From an uncultured Oscillospiraceae bacterium (GTDB lineage: Bacteria; Bacillota; Clostridia; Oscillospirales; Ruminococcaceae): DNA of 64,000 bases. Below the pieces are notes generated by a model. The model had not been told where the DNA came from. It searched no databases and saw only the letters and a list, made by a program, of their open reading frames with translations. Both the position numbers and the translations under genes were made by a program. Location: the NCBI GenBank assembly GCA_900542145.1, contig UQMF01000001.1, positions 160,762 through 224,761 of the forward strand, read 5' to 3'. This document shows, piece after piece, positions 49,065 to 58,375 of the stretch (positions are counted from its first letter, which is position 1; every line of letters starts with the position of its first letter).

Positions 49065-50432
49065 TCAGATACGGTTGCAGAGAGGTATGTACTGCTTGTT
49101 AAGGTTTATCGCCTTGTATGCCGGGCGGATTATGCGCTTACCATTGATCATCTCTTCCATTCTGTGAGCGCACCATCCTGCCATTCTTGCACAGGCGAAC
49201 AGTCCGGTATACATCTCTACCGGTATCTTGAGCATTTTATATACCAGTCCGGAATACATGTCCACGTTGGCGCATATGTTCTTAATGTCGCCGCGCTCGT
49301 CCGCGAATACGCCGGGAGTAAGGCGCTCTATGCTGTCCAGCAGCAGGAACTCCTTCTCGAACTCGGTGCCCTTGGCGAGCTTCATTGCGTTCTCCTTGAG
49401 TATCTTCGCACGGGGATCGGACAGGGTGTATACCGCATGTCCCATACCGTAAATAAGTCCGGAGCGGTCACCCTCCTCCTTGCGGAGAAGCTTGTGCAGG
49501 TAGCTCTTGACCTCGTCATCGTCGTCCCAGTTGGAAATACCCTTCTTGGCATATTCCAGCATCTCCATGACCTTGATGTTGGCGCCGCCGTGACGGGGAC
49601 CCTTCAAGGAGCCTATCGCCGCTGCATACGCGGAATATGCGTCGGTGCCGGAAGACGATACCGTACGGCAGGTGAATGTGGAGTTGTTTCCGCCGCCGTG
49701 CTCTGCGTGGAGCATAAGGCACAGGTCGAGCAGGTGAGCCTCCTCAGCGGTATAGGAGCGGTCGTCACGCAGGGTGGAGAGGATACTCTCCGCAAGGCTC
49801 TCGTCCTTGTTTATCTGGTGCATGACCATGGAATCGTTGTGATAGAAGCGGCGCATCGCCTGGTAGGAAGTTACCATGATCGCCGGCAGACGGGAGATGA
49901 TGGAGATCGCCTTGAGCATCTCGCTCTCCACGGACTTGTCCTCAGGTGCGGAATCATAGCTGTACAGCGCAAGGACTGCCTGCGCCATCTTGTTCATGAT
50001 GTTCGGCGAGGGATTCCTGATAATGACGTCCTCGCTGAAATACATGGGCAGGTCGCGGTATTCCGCGATGAGCTTTGAGAAAGCGGTCAGCTGAGTTTCA
50101 TCCGGAAGCATTCCGAACAGGAGGAGATACGCGACCTCCTCATAGCCGTAACGCCCGGAGGAAAGCACGTCCGCCACGATGTCCCTTATGTTGTAGCCGC
50201 GATAGATGAGCTCACCCTCGATGGGCTGCTTGTCGCACTCGCTTATGACATAGCCGTGTACGCAGCACACATTGGTGATACCTGCGACAACGCCGGAACC
50301 GTCAGAGTTGCGCAGACCACGCTTAACGCCGAACTTCCCCGGCAGACTGGGATCAATTGCAGTTGTGCTGAGGAAATCCGAGCACATCTGCTTGAAAGTA
50401 GCCGAATTCTTCAGCTGTTCCATTCTTTTCAT
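49065..50432 (-). CDS. gltA: Citrate synthase
   Basis: The start is ATG 50432 with GGAGG 11 bases upstream; the frame to 50465 would contain that site. The 455-residue enzyme forms citrate from oxaloacetate and acetyl-CoA. Active-site segments are HAEHGGGNNSTF (catalytic His), SSGTDAYSAYAAAIGSLKGPRHGGAN-type loop (SLKGPRHGGAN), YGMGHAVY (second His) and the C-terminal YTGLFACARMAGW. It is alone, with its own promoter and a leader of about 115 bases containing a small hairpin (50466-50481). No other cycle enzymes are in the window. Confidence 0.95.
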   Translation of the reverse strand: MKRMEQLKNSATFKQMCSDFLSTTAIDPSLPGKFGVKRGLRNSDGSGVVAGITNVCCVHGYVISECDKQPIEGELIYRGYNIRDIVADVLSSGRYGYEEVAYLLLFGMLPDETQLTAFSKLIAEYRDLPMYFSEDVIIRNPSPNIMNKMAQAVLALYSYDSAPEDKSVESEMLKAISIISRLPAIMVTSYQAMRRFYHNDSMVMHQINKDESLAESILSTLRDDRSYTAEEAHLLDLCLMLHAEHGGGNNSTFTCRTVSSSGTDAYSAYAAAIGSLKGPRHGGANIKVMEMLEYAKKGISNWDDDDEVKSYLHKLLRKEEGDRSGLIYGMGHAVYTLSDPRAKILKENAMKLAKGTEFEKEFLLLDSIERLTPGVFADERGDIKNICANVDMYSGLVYKMLKIPVEMYTGLFACARMAGWCAHRMEEMINGKRIIRPAYKAINLNKQYIPLCNRI

Positions 50433-50554
50433 TATAATAGCCGCCTCCGTGCTGTTTCTTTTCACTGGTCCGCTGGGACCATATATCTAATCCGCTCTCT
50501 TTGACTTGCACGCCGAAAAACCGGCGGACGAATGGATCAGTAAATACAGTCTTT

Positions 50555-50583
50555 ATTGTAACACAGTTGCAGAGAATTGTCAA
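50555..50583 (-). promoter_or_regulatory. Promoter for citrate synthase gene
   Basis: On the minus strand TTGACA (50578-50583) and TACAAT (50555-50560) are spaced by 17 bases. Confidence 0.85.
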
Positions 50584-50685
50584 GCATTTAAGCCGACATA
50601 CTGAATATTATTTTTTGATATATTGCAAAATGCACACCTGGGAATCAGAACTGCATATCGGCACCGAAAACAAGGAGGCAGCGCC

Positions 50686-51585
50686 ATGAGATTCACCGCC
50701 GCAATATGTATCCTGCTCATGTTCGTGGGAGTATTCACCGGCTGCACGGCAAGGGAGTGCGCTGGGCTTCCGGAGCGGCTCACGCTGTACCTGACGGGGG
50801 AACGACGGATCATCACCCTCACCCGGGAGGAATACCTCACCGGGTGCATACTTGCATGCACCGACCCTTCATTTCAGCCGGAAGCGCTGAAAGCTGCGGC
50901 GGCCGCCTGCTGCGGGCATGCGCTGTCGGTCATGAATGAACGCTCCCCGGCGGAATTCATGGGCGCGGACCTTTCCGACGACCCCGGGCGCTGCCCTGCC
51001 TGGATATCCCCGGAGGAGGCGCTGGAGGACTACTGCGCCGGACAGGAGAGCACCTCCCGAAAGCTGACCGCCGCGGTGAAATACGCTGCCGCCCTCTGCC
51101 CGGAATACGGCGGCGCCCCGGCGTACACACCTGTATTCCGCTGCTCCACGGGGATAACGGACGACGGCGGACTCCCCTGGCTGCCGTCGCTGGAACTGCC
51201 GGAGGACTCCGCCTGCCCATGGTATTCCTCTACCTGCACCGTGCCGGCGGAGTACGCCCGAAAAGCGCTCCGGGAGTGCACCGGCAGCGTGGTGCTTCCG
51301 CCCTCCCCCGGGGACTGGTTCACCGATCCGGAATACACCCCCGGCGGCGTATTGCTGACGGTGCGCTTCGGCGACAGCGAAGTCACCGGGGAGCAGCTCC
51401 GGCATGCGTTCGGGCTGCGCAGCAGCGCGGTCACGATAACCGTTTCCCGGGAGGATATGACGTTCACCTCCCGGGGTTGCGGCGGAAACACCGGTATGAG
51501 CGCGTATTCTGCGGAACGCCTGGCGCGCGGCGGAATGTCCGCGGAGGAGATATTCGCGTACTTCTTCCCCGGGGTCGCGCTTTAG
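50686..51585 (+). CDS. SpoIID/LytB-domain lipoprotein lacking the catalytic Glu
   Basis: The start is ATG 50686 with AAGGAGG 7 bases upstream. The 299-residue product has a signal with lipobox VFTGC. The SpoIID core is recognisable in EEYLTGCILACTDPSFQPEALKAAA and in TPGGVLLTVRFGDSEVTGEQLRHAFGL ... GMSAYSAERLARGGMSAEEIFAYFFPG. In SpoIID the glutamate of AAEMPASF is catalytic; here that position is Cys. The C-terminal G-x-G-H-G motif reads GCGGNTG, losing the His. It may therefore be inactive or altered in chemistry. Its end overlaps the spoIIR stop codon. Confidence 0.8.
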   Translation: MRFTAAICILLMFVGVFTGCTARECAGLPERLTLYLTGERRIITLTREEYLTGCILACTDPSFQPEALKAAAAACCGHALSVMNERSPAEFMGADLSDDPGRCPAWISPEEALEDYCAGQESTSRKLTAAVKYAAALCPEYGGAPAYTPVFRCSTGITDDGGLPWLPSLELPEDSACPWYSSTCTVPAEYARKALRECTGSVVLPPSPGDWFTDPEYTPGGVLLTVRFGDSEVTGEQLRHAFGLRSSAVTITVSREDMTFTSRGCGGNTGMSAYSAERLARGGMSAEEIFAYFFPGVAL

Positions 51586-52160
51586 CCGAAAATACTCCGG
51601 AAGAACTCGAACACCGCAAATTTTATCTCAATACGATCGCTGGTGAAATCCCCGGGGATAACGTCCTCGTCTATCGGCTCGGAAGCCATCGGGATACACA
51701 GCGGCGGAAACATCACGCACCACCAGTTGTGCCCCTCGCCGCTGCCCAGGGTGATACGCAGCGCGAGGTAATCCCCGGCAGGCAGCGTGACGTTCTCGTA
51801 TTCCCTTGTGGTAAAGTACATCTCCGTAAGCTCCGCCCGGGCGCCGTAATCCGCTCCCTGCTGCGAAAGATATTCGCAGCAGGATTTTTCTATGTCCGGC
51901 AGCAGGCGGCGGACCTCCTCCACCGCCTCCTCCCGGGAGCCGCACCCGGAAAGCTGCGCGCCGTATTCCTCCAGGATATAGTCCCTTACCTTCAGCTTCA
52001 CCGCCTGGTCGTATTCGCTGTCGCTGTTCGCCGGGATATGCAGCCGCAGCACCTCCTGCGGTATCTCGTCGCACTCCCGGGCGAACGCCCCGAAACTCCC
52101 CAGCAGCACCGCCAGCGCCGCCCCTGCCGCCATCATAATGTCAAGTATCCGTGTTGTCAT
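51582..52160 (-). CDS. spoIIR: Stage II sporulation protein R
   Basis: This 192-residue protein has an N-terminal membrane/signal segment and the SpoIIR core LRLHIPANSDSEYDQAVKLKVRDYILE, followed by FPLAGDYLALRI-like sequence (LPAGDYLALRITLGSGEGHNWWCVMFPPLC). In spore formers it is made in the forespore and activates SpoIIGA to process sigma-E in the mother cell. It faces the SpoIID-like gene, with the two stop codons overlapping by 2 bases. No sigma-F promoter could be identified with confidence. Confidence 0.93.
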   Translation of the reverse strand: MTTRILDIMMAAGAALAVLLGSFGAFARECDEIPQEVLRLHIPANSDSEYDQAVKLKVRDYILEEYGAQLSGCGSREEAVEEVRRLLPDIEKSCCEYLSQQGADYGARAELTEMYFTTREYENVTLPAGDYLALRITLGSGEGHNWWCVMFPPLCIPMASEPIDEDVIPGDFTSDRIEIKFAVFEFFRSIFG

Positions 52161-52321
52161 AAGTACCTCCGTTCCAGTATGGATTTTCCGTTCAAAGGAA
52201 GCATTGGCTGCAAGCGGTATTTTATTCAGCGCAAGGAAAATAAATCGCCTGGTGCGAAACTTTTTCGGTGTTTTTCCTGACTTAATTATATAAGGAATAG
52301 GTTATACGGGAGGTAATTCTC

Positions 52322-53662
52322 ATGAAAAAGAGAAATATCGCGCTTTTCGCCGCACTGACGCTGCTCTGCGGTTGCAACGGCAATACAGGATCCACGTCGT
52401 CCCAACCAGAGAGCGTTCCGGCGACCGTGGAGGAATCCACGCCGGAGCAGACCTCCGGGGTGGATTCCAGCGCCCCGGCAGGAGTCAACAGCTCCGACGA
52501 TGTCGACGGCAGGGACAGTGTCACCGCCCCTGTGCCTGAATCCACCACAGCCACGGGAGTCAGCCTTGGCGCCGGGGACTGGACGGAATACGACAGCACA
52601 TTCAAGCTGAACGGCACCTGGTGCACGCTGGAGGAGCTCCCCCTTACCAGGACGGAATACCAGCTGCCGGACAAGTGGAAGGACAACGACCTGCACTACA
52701 GCTTCGGCGGTGGAACAATGTTCCTCACCGTACAGGAAGCCAACCACACCAAGTATGAAAATACCTCTCCGGCGGAACTGTGGTATATCGACCTCGAAAG
52801 CGGCGCGGAAAGACTGGTATACTCCTGCGGAGAGAATGAGTTCATCAGATACACCGGTGAGAAGTACTTCGCCGTGGAAAACACCGCCGACCGCGAACTC
52901 CGGATAGGCAGCGCCCTTGCCGGCTCGCAGTCCGACTGGCTCTATGTGCTCCAGGAATCCGACGGAGACTACTCGCTGCTGCCCGACCTGGGAACGGAAG
53001 TGGTTGACGACGTCATGTACATAAGCGGCAGCTATGAACTCACGCAGATCGACGAATCCCTCGACGTGGTATTCAGCCTCGACCTGACGACCGGGGAGCT
53101 TAAGCTGTTCGGCGCGAACATGAGCGGGCTTGAATACGGCTCGGCAGGGCTGTGCTGGTTCTACGAAAACACTATGACGAACCTTCTCGGCGAAACCGCA
53201 GAGACATTCTCATATGTGGGCGACAAGGTGGTTTACAGCAGCATGAGCGGCAGCTACTACACGACGTCTCGCGTGAACACTTACGCAGACATTCTCGGCA
53301 ACAAATACGCGCTCTACTGGACCGACCACCAGATGGACCACCCACATAAGAACGACGCCCAGCACTACATCGGCGAAACCGGCTATTCCTACGAGCCGCT
53401 GTATCCGAAATTCACCAAGGACTGTATTTTCGCGATGTGGGTCGGAAAGGAGAACATCATCAAGACCGATATGATAATCGGCATATACGACACTGATTCC
53501 GACACCGCCCGGGCGGCGATGATAAGCTTACCGGAGGAGGATTTCATTCACACCGAAGCCGACCACAATTTCATTGATTTGATAGCGGACGGCGAGGCGA
53601 TTTACATTCCACGGCCGAGTTCCAGACAGGTCACCATGTTCAGGGCAGGAGGTAACTCATGA
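52322..53662 (+). CDS. Tandem paralogous lipoprotein 1 (probable beta-propeller)
   Basis: This 446-residue product starts MKKRNIALFAALTLLCGC (lipobox LLCGC). A Ser/Thr/Pro linker of about 65 residues follows, then a repetitive beta-rich part with units like LWYIDLESGAERLVYS, DDVMYISGSYEL and FSLDLTTGELKLFG, spaced as in beta-propellers. It ends FRAGGNS. Its last codons contain the ribosome binding site (GGAGG) of the next paralogue, and the genes overlap by 4 bases. No known family is recognised. A weak promoter region with TATATAAGG lies before its GGGAGG site. Confidence 0.8.
   Translation: MKKRNIALFAALTLLCGCNGNTGSTSSQPESVPATVEESTPEQTSGVDSSAPAGVNSSDDVDGRDSVTAPVPESTTATGVSLGAGDWTEYDSTFKLNGTWCTLEELPLTRTEYQLPDKWKDNDLHYSFGGGTMFLTVQEANHTKYENTSPAELWYIDLESGAERLVYSCGENEFIRYTGEKYFAVENTADRELRIGSALAGSQSDWLYVLQESDGDYSLLPDLGTEVVDDVMYISGSYELTQIDESLDVVFSLDLTTGELKLFGANMSGLEYGSAGLCWFYENTMTNLLGETAETFSYVGDKVVYSSMSGSYYTTSRVNTYADILGNKYALYWTDHQMDHPHKNDAQHYIGETGYSYEPLYPKFTKDCIFAMWVGKENIIKTDMIIGIYDTDSDTARAAMISLPEEDFIHTEADHNFIDLIADGEAIYIPRPSSRQVTMFRAGGNS
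52555..52678 (+). repeat. Near-identical 124-bp block, copy in lipoprotein 1
   Basis: The block, encoding GVSLGAGDWTEYDSTFKLN to LPDKW, is repeated at 53853-53976 with four substitutions. It implies recent duplication or gene conversion. Confidence 0.85.
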
Positions 53663-53714
53663 AGAAAAGGAACATCGCAATTTTCGCCGCACTGACGTTG
53701 CTCTGCGGCTGCAA
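53631..53714 (+). repeat. 84-bp junction repeat between lipoprotein genes
   Basis: The block runs from the last codons of one gene, through the ribosome binding site, into the signal peptide of the next. It recurs at 54890-54973 with a single difference. It marks the unit of tandem duplication. Confidence 0.85.
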
Positions 53715-54921
53715 CGGAAATACGGAATCCACGTCGTCCCGGCCGGAGAGCGTTCCGGCGACCGTGGAGGAATCCGTGCCGGAGCAGACCTCCGTTGAGA
53801 ACTCCAGCGCTCCGGCTGGCGTCACCGTCCCTGAACAGGATTCCACTACCCCGGGAGTCAGCCTTGGCGCCGGGGACTGGACGGAATACGACAGCGTATT
53901 CAAGCTGAACGGCACCTGGTGCGCACTGGAGGAGCTCCCCCTTACCAGGACGGAATACCAGCTGCCGGACAAGTGGTCTGACAAGCACGTCACATACAAA
54001 GCCAGAAATGGCACGCTTTATCTTATCGCCACCGACGTCATATACCAGAAGCCGTGCCCTCCGGAAGTATGGTACATCGACCTCGCCACCGGGGAGGAGC
54101 GGCATGTGTATACCGGAAGCGTGTTCGACAATATAGTATACACCGGCGAGAAATACGTTGCCTTTACACGACCGGGAACTATATCCGATGAGCTGTTCGT
54201 GGTCAGCGCACAGACCGGAAATACCGTGTATCACGGGGACTGCACCCGGGGGAATTACAGCCTTTCCCCGTATTTGACCAGCCATGTGATATACGACACC
54301 ATGTACATCGGCGGAGAATACACCCTCCAGGACTTCGGCAAGACTGTTGACGCAATATTCACCCTGGACCTGCTGACCGGCGCCATCGGTCTCTTCGGGA
54401 TAAACATGAGCAACCCTGCCTACGGCTCCGCGAACCTGTGCTGGGACGAGGGCGGAATAAAGGCCAACCTGATGGGCGAAACCGCGACCCCATATGCCTA
54501 CATCGGCGACAAAATCGTCACCAGCGAAATGGAGGGCAGCTACTACACCACAACGAAGATAGAAAACTACACGGATATTCTCGGCTCAAAATACCAGCTG
54601 TACTGGACCGACCATGAAGCGTTCCACGAGAGCACTGAAAGCGACCAGCACTTCGTCGGCGAAACCGGGTATTCCATCTCTTCCTACGATTTCCACATCA
54701 CCAAGGACTATATCTTCACAGCGCTGCTGAACCCGGCAGGCGGCGATTTTCCCTATATGCTGATAGGAAAATACGACATTGAAAGCGACACCGCCCGGGC
54801 GGCTCTCATCAGCGTGCCTGACAGCGGCTCCACATATACTTATGCGGACAACTACGCCACCTATATTGTGAACTACAGCACCAGGAAGATCACCATGTTC
54901 AGGGCAGGAGGTAACTCATGA
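53659..54921 (+). CDS. Tandem paralogous lipoprotein 2
   Basis: This 420-residue product has the signal MKKRNIAIFAALTLLCGC and the same layout as its neighbours: linker, a shared block GAGDWTEYDSVFKLNGTWC to LPDKW, and a probable beta-propeller ending FRAGGNS. The DNA of the shared block (53853-53976) differs from copy 1 at only four of 124 positions, while the rest has diverged much more. It overlaps both neighbours by 4 bases (ATGA). Function unknown. Confidence 0.8.
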   Translation: MKKRNIAIFAALTLLCGCNGNTESTSSRPESVPATVEESVPEQTSVENSSAPAGVTVPEQDSTTPGVSLGAGDWTEYDSVFKLNGTWCALEELPLTRTEYQLPDKWSDKHVTYKARNGTLYLIATDVIYQKPCPPEVWYIDLATGEERHVYTGSVFDNIVYTGEKYVAFTRPGTISDELFVVSAQTGNTVYHGDCTRGNYSLSPYLTSHVIYDTMYIGGEYTLQDFGKTVDAIFTLDLLTGAIGLFGINMSNPAYGSANLCWDEGGIKANLMGETATPYAYIGDKIVTSEMEGSYYTTTKIENYTDILGSKYQLYWTDHEAFHESTESDQHFVGETGYSISSYDFHITKDYIFTALLNPAGGDFPYMLIGKYDIESDTARAALISVPDSGSTYTYADNYATYIVNYSTRKITMFRAGGNS

Positions 54922-56246
54922 AGAAAAGGAACATCGCAATTTTCGCCGCACTGACGCTGCTCTGCGGCTGCAGCGGAAACACGGAATCTGCGCTGTCCCA
55001 GCCGGAGAGCATTCCGGCGGCTGCGGTGGAAGAATACACTCAGGAGGCTTCCAAAGGAAGCTACTCCGCCCCGGACTACACCAGGTCGTCGCATAACGCC
55101 GGATTCCCCTGGTGGTTCATACCCCGGACGACCACTGAAATCACGCCGGACGCTCCTATAGAAATCACGCCGTACACTCCAACGGAAACCACGTCAGGCA
55201 CTCCCACAGAAATCTGCGAGGAGCCTGCCGCTGCAGAACCGCAGGAGGATCCCGGCAGCGTCAGCGTTGACCTGACGCAGGAAGACCTGTCCGGGAACAA
55301 CTTGATTTTTGAGCTGAACGGAGAGTGGTGCGGAATTTCAGACCTGAAAGCGAAGCTCACGGAATTCACGCCGCCGGAGGACCTCTCGGAATACGAGATA
55401 TTCGACCACTGCCAGGGGTATATCTTCTTCCGGAACAGTCCGGAAATGGATAATTACTCGGTCAAGTGCTGGGACATGCAGGCAGGTACTGTAAAGGAGA
55501 TCTACTCCGGCGAGAATACTCCGCTGGCGGCAAACGACAATTACCTTGCGCTGAAAGAGGACAACACCATAATCGTCATCGGGACCTCAAACGGCAGGAC
55601 CGTCGCCACGATACCGGAGGAAAATGGCAGGCAGTATTGCAGCAACAGTATGTGCATTATTTACGACACCCTGTATTTCGACGGCAGAATGGTCCTGGAT
55701 CAATGGAACCAGGAATTCCCTGCAACGTTCACCTGCGACCTCATCACCGGAAAGATCAAGCTCTATAAAATCGGCGCGAGATATCCGCACCACGGCGTGA
55801 GCAATGTCGTGATGGACGTTTACGACACCGCCGATACCGTGTTCGACCTGCGTGGGAATTACTGCTCGGACGTGGACTACAAAAGCTACTTCTACATAAA
55901 GGAATCTTGGACGACCAACGGAAACGAACAGATAAGCTTCATAGACAAGGACAACACGGAGCACATTCTCGGGAACACCAGCCCGAACTACACTCACAAA
56001 AAGGCCGTTATACAGCGTGACGGGGTGTTCCTCAGCATTCTGTACGGCTCAAGCGCCAAAGCATACAAGTACATCATCGGCAGATACGACCTGGAAAGCG
56101 ACAAACTCACGGCGGCGATTTATGATGTTCAGAAAAAGCTCGACGACATAGATGTGATTTTTGAGAACGACCGCATAATATTCGTGGATCTGAACCCTGC
56201 GGCTGGCGTGAAATACAGCTGCACCGTCATAACTCCCGCCAAATAA
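54918..56246 (+). CDS. Tandem paralogous lipoprotein 3
   Basis: This 442-residue product has the same signal peptide as copy 2 (MKKRNIAIFAALTLLCGC) but a different linker. The linker includes repeats of the kind TEITPDAPIEITPYTPTETT. The folded part is the most diverged of the three; LIFELNGEWCGISDLKAKLTE corresponds to the shared block of copies 1 and 2. It lacks the FRAGGNS end, as expected for the last gene of the array. No terminator is obvious before the hprK promoter. Confidence 0.78.
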   Translation: MKKRNIAIFAALTLLCGCSGNTESALSQPESIPAAAVEEYTQEASKGSYSAPDYTRSSHNAGFPWWFIPRTTTEITPDAPIEITPYTPTETTSGTPTEICEEPAAAEPQEDPGSVSVDLTQEDLSGNNLIFELNGEWCGISDLKAKLTEFTPPEDLSEYEIFDHCQGYIFFRNSPEMDNYSVKCWDMQAGTVKEIYSGENTPLAANDNYLALKEDNTIIVIGTSNGRTVATIPEENGRQYCSNSMCIIYDTLYFDGRMVLDQWNQEFPATFTCDLITGKIKLYKIGARYPHHGVSNVVMDVYDTADTVFDLRGNYCSDVDYKSYFYIKESWTTNGNEQISFIDKDNTEHILGNTSPNYTHKKAVIQRDGVFLSILYGSSAKAYKYIIGRYDLESDKLTAAIYDVQKKLDDIDVIFENDRIIFVDLNPAAGVKYSCTVITPAK

Positions 56247-56286
56247 AAGCGGAATGTAAACCACCGCTAAAATTTCACAAAATCTA

Positions 56287-56315
56287 TTGAAATAATCCGC
56301 GCATTGTTGTATAAT
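56287..56315 (+). promoter_or_regulatory. Promoter for hprK operon
   Basis: TTGAAA (56287-56292) and TATAAT (56310-56315) are spaced by 17 bases. Confidence 0.82.
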
Positions 56316-56370
56316 ATAATCGTGGACTTATGCTCCGCAGCAATGTCAATGATGTGAAAGGATTGATCAT

Positions 56371-57342
56371 ATGCCGTTTGACGAGATAAACAGAGAGTTC
56401 TCATTCCCCCTCCAGAAGATCATCGACGAGCAGAAGCTCGAAGTGATCTACATGCCCGAGGACGGCGAGAACACACTTATTTCCGACCATGAGATAAACC
56501 GTCCGGGACTTCAGTTCGCCGGATTTTACGAATACTTCGACAAGCAGCGCATTCAGGTGCTCGGAAAGACCGAGTGGGCTTACCTCAACACCCTGGAGCC
56601 GGAGGTGCGCCGCAGCCGTATCGACAACCTGCTCAGCTACAAGTTCCCGGCACTGATGGTGACAAGGAACCTCGAGATCTTCCCCGAGCTGCTGGAGAGC
56701 GCGAAATCCAACGAAATGCCCCTGCTGCGCACCGAGGAATCCACCTCCGTGTTCACCTCCAAGCTGGTCAACTTCCTGAACCTCCAGCTGGCGCCGCGTA
56801 TCACGCGCCACGGAGTTCTCATTGAGATCTACGGCGAGGGCGTGCTTATCCTCGGCGAAAGCGGCGTAGGTAAGAGCGAGACCGCCATCGAGCTTGTAAA
56901 GCGCGGTCACAGACTCATCGCAGACGACGCTGTGGAGATCAAGAAGGCGTCCAACATCACCCTGGTGGGAAGCTCCCCGGATAATATCCGCCACTTCCTT
57001 GAGCTGCGCGGTATCGGTATCATCAACGCGCGCCAGCTGTTCGGTGTCGGCGCAGTAAAGCTCAACGAGAAGATCGACATGGTGGTCGAGCTGGAGCTCT
57101 GGAATCCTGAAAAGACCTACGACAGAATGGGCGTGGACACTCACTACATGACCATTCTCGGCGTAAAGGTGCCGCTGCTCACTATCCCGGTAAAGCCCGG
57201 ACGTAACCTCGCCGTAATCCTCGAGGTCGCAGCGATGAACAACCGCCAGAAGAAGATGGGCTACAACGCCGCAAAGGACCTGCTCCATCAGCTTGGCATT
57301 GATTCCGACAGCGAAGAGATCATGTCGGACCTCAATATTTGA
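56371..57342 (+). CDS. hprK: HPr kinase/phosphorylase
   Basis: This 323-residue enzyme phosphorylates Ser46 of HPr in response to sugar metabolites and so drives carbon catabolite repression. Walker A GESGVGKSE is at 162-170, the acidic DDAVEI follows, and the family signature LRGIGIINARQLFGVGAV is present. The N-terminal domain is complete. It is followed by a glucokinase gene after a small repeat element, and by murB and rapZ; hprK near murB and rapZ is a known clostridial arrangement. Confidence 0.97.
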   Translation: MPFDEINREFSFPLQKIIDEQKLEVIYMPEDGENTLISDHEINRPGLQFAGFYEYFDKQRIQVLGKTEWAYLNTLEPEVRRSRIDNLLSYKFPALMVTRNLEIFPELLESAKSNEMPLLRTEESTSVFTSKLVNFLNLQLAPRITRHGVLIEIYGEGVLILGESGVGKSETAIELVKRGHRLIADDAVEIKKASNITLVGSSPDNIRHFLELRGIGIINARQLFGVGAVKLNEKIDMVVELELWNPEKTYDRMGVDTHYMTILGVKVPLLTIPVKPGRNLAVILEVAAMNNRQKKMGYNAAKDLLHQLGIDSDSEEIMSDLNI

Positions 57343-57354
57343 TTCGCAATTCAT

Positions 57355-57379
57355 AATTCGGAATTTCGGATTCCGAATT
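57355..57379. repeat. AT-rich palindrome between hprK and the glucokinase gene
   Basis: AATTCGGAAT (57355-57364) and ATTCCGAATT (57370-57379) form a 10-bp perfect hairpin with a 5-base loop. The AATTCGGAAT motif is shared with the dispersed elements at 32413 and 63859. Confidence 0.6.
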
Positions 57380-57406
57380 TATCACATTACAGGAAGGTAT
57401 AAATCC

Positions 57407-58366
57407 ATGAAGTACAATATAGGTATCGACCTCGGGGGAACAAACATCAAGGTAGGTCTGGTTGACGAGAACTACAACATCGTTGCAAAGGCCACCTGCA
57501 AGACCGACCTCCCACGCCCCACCGAGGAGATCGCGGATTCCATCGCCGAAACAGTATGGAAGGCACTCAACGAAGCCAAGGTGACCATCGACGAGCTGAA
57601 CTCCATCGGTATCGGCACCCCCGGCACCGCCTCCCGGAATACCGGCGTAGTGCTGTATTCCTGCAACCTGGGATTCCGCAACACCGACCTGCGCGCGCTG
57701 GTCGGCGCACGCCTGGGCAAGGAAGTCTATGTCGAGAACGACGCCAACGCAGCGGCATTCGGCGAAGTACTCGCCGGCGCCGGCAAGGGCTATAGGGACG
57801 TCGTAGTAGTCACTCTCGGCACAGGAGTCGGCGGCGGAATCATAATAGACGGCAAGATCTACACCGGATTCAACTTCTGCGGCGCGGAGCTTGGGCACAC
57901 CGTTATCCAGTACGGCGGCAGACAGTGCGGCTGCGGAAGAAAGGGCTGCTTCGAGGCTTATTCCTCTGCGACCGCCCTCATCAATATGACCCGGGAATCC
58001 ATGGAAGCCCACAGGGACAGCAAGATGTGGGAGATCTGCTCCGGCAGCATTGACAACGTTGACGGCAAGACCGCATTCGATGGCTGGCGCGCCGGCGACA
58101 AGGCAGCCTCCGATGTGGTGGATATGTACATATCCTACCTCGGCTGCGGACTCACCAATATCGTCAACACCTTCCAGCCGGAAGTGCTCCTCATAGGCGG
58201 CGGTATCTGCAAGGAGGGCGAGAACCTCACAAAGCCCCTGGAGGAGATCATCGCGAAGGAAGCCTACTGCATCGACCCGAAGCAGTCCACAAAGCTGGGT
58301 ATCTGCGAGCTGGGCAACGACGCCGGAATAATCGGCGCGGCATTTCTCTACACCCTAGCTGAGTAA
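57407..58366 (+). CDS. glcK: ROK-family glucokinase
   Basis: The start is ATG 57407 with AGGAAGG upstream; the longer frame from 57293 overlaps hprK. The 319-residue sugar kinase has the ATP motif DLGGTNIKVG (7-16), the catalytic region VENDANAAAFGE, the second phosphate motif VVVTLGTGVGGGI and the ROK zinc motif CGCGRKGCFEAYSS. It most likely phosphorylates glucose. It is co-transcribed with hprK, which links sugar entry to catabolite control. Confidence 0.93.
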   Translation: MKYNIGIDLGGTNIKVGLVDENYNIVAKATCKTDLPRPTEEIADSIAETVWKALNEAKVTIDELNSIGIGTPGTASRNTGVVLYSCNLGFRNTDLRALVGARLGKEVYVENDANAAAFGEVLAGAGKGYRDVVVVTLGTGVGGGIIIDGKIYTGFNFCGAELGHTVIQYGGRQCGCGRKGCFEAYSSATALINMTRESMEAHRDSKMWEICSGSIDNVDGKTAFDGWRAGDKAASDVVDMYISYLGCGLTNIVNTFQPEVLLIGGGICKEGENLTKPLEEIIAKEAYCIDPKQSTKLGICELGNDAGIIGAAFLYTLAE

Positions 58367-58375
58367 GGAGGGCGT

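Noticed and set aside
49044..50078. 344-codon frame on plus opposite citrate synthase
   Set aside because: Antisense to a complete citrate synthase gene with all motifs.
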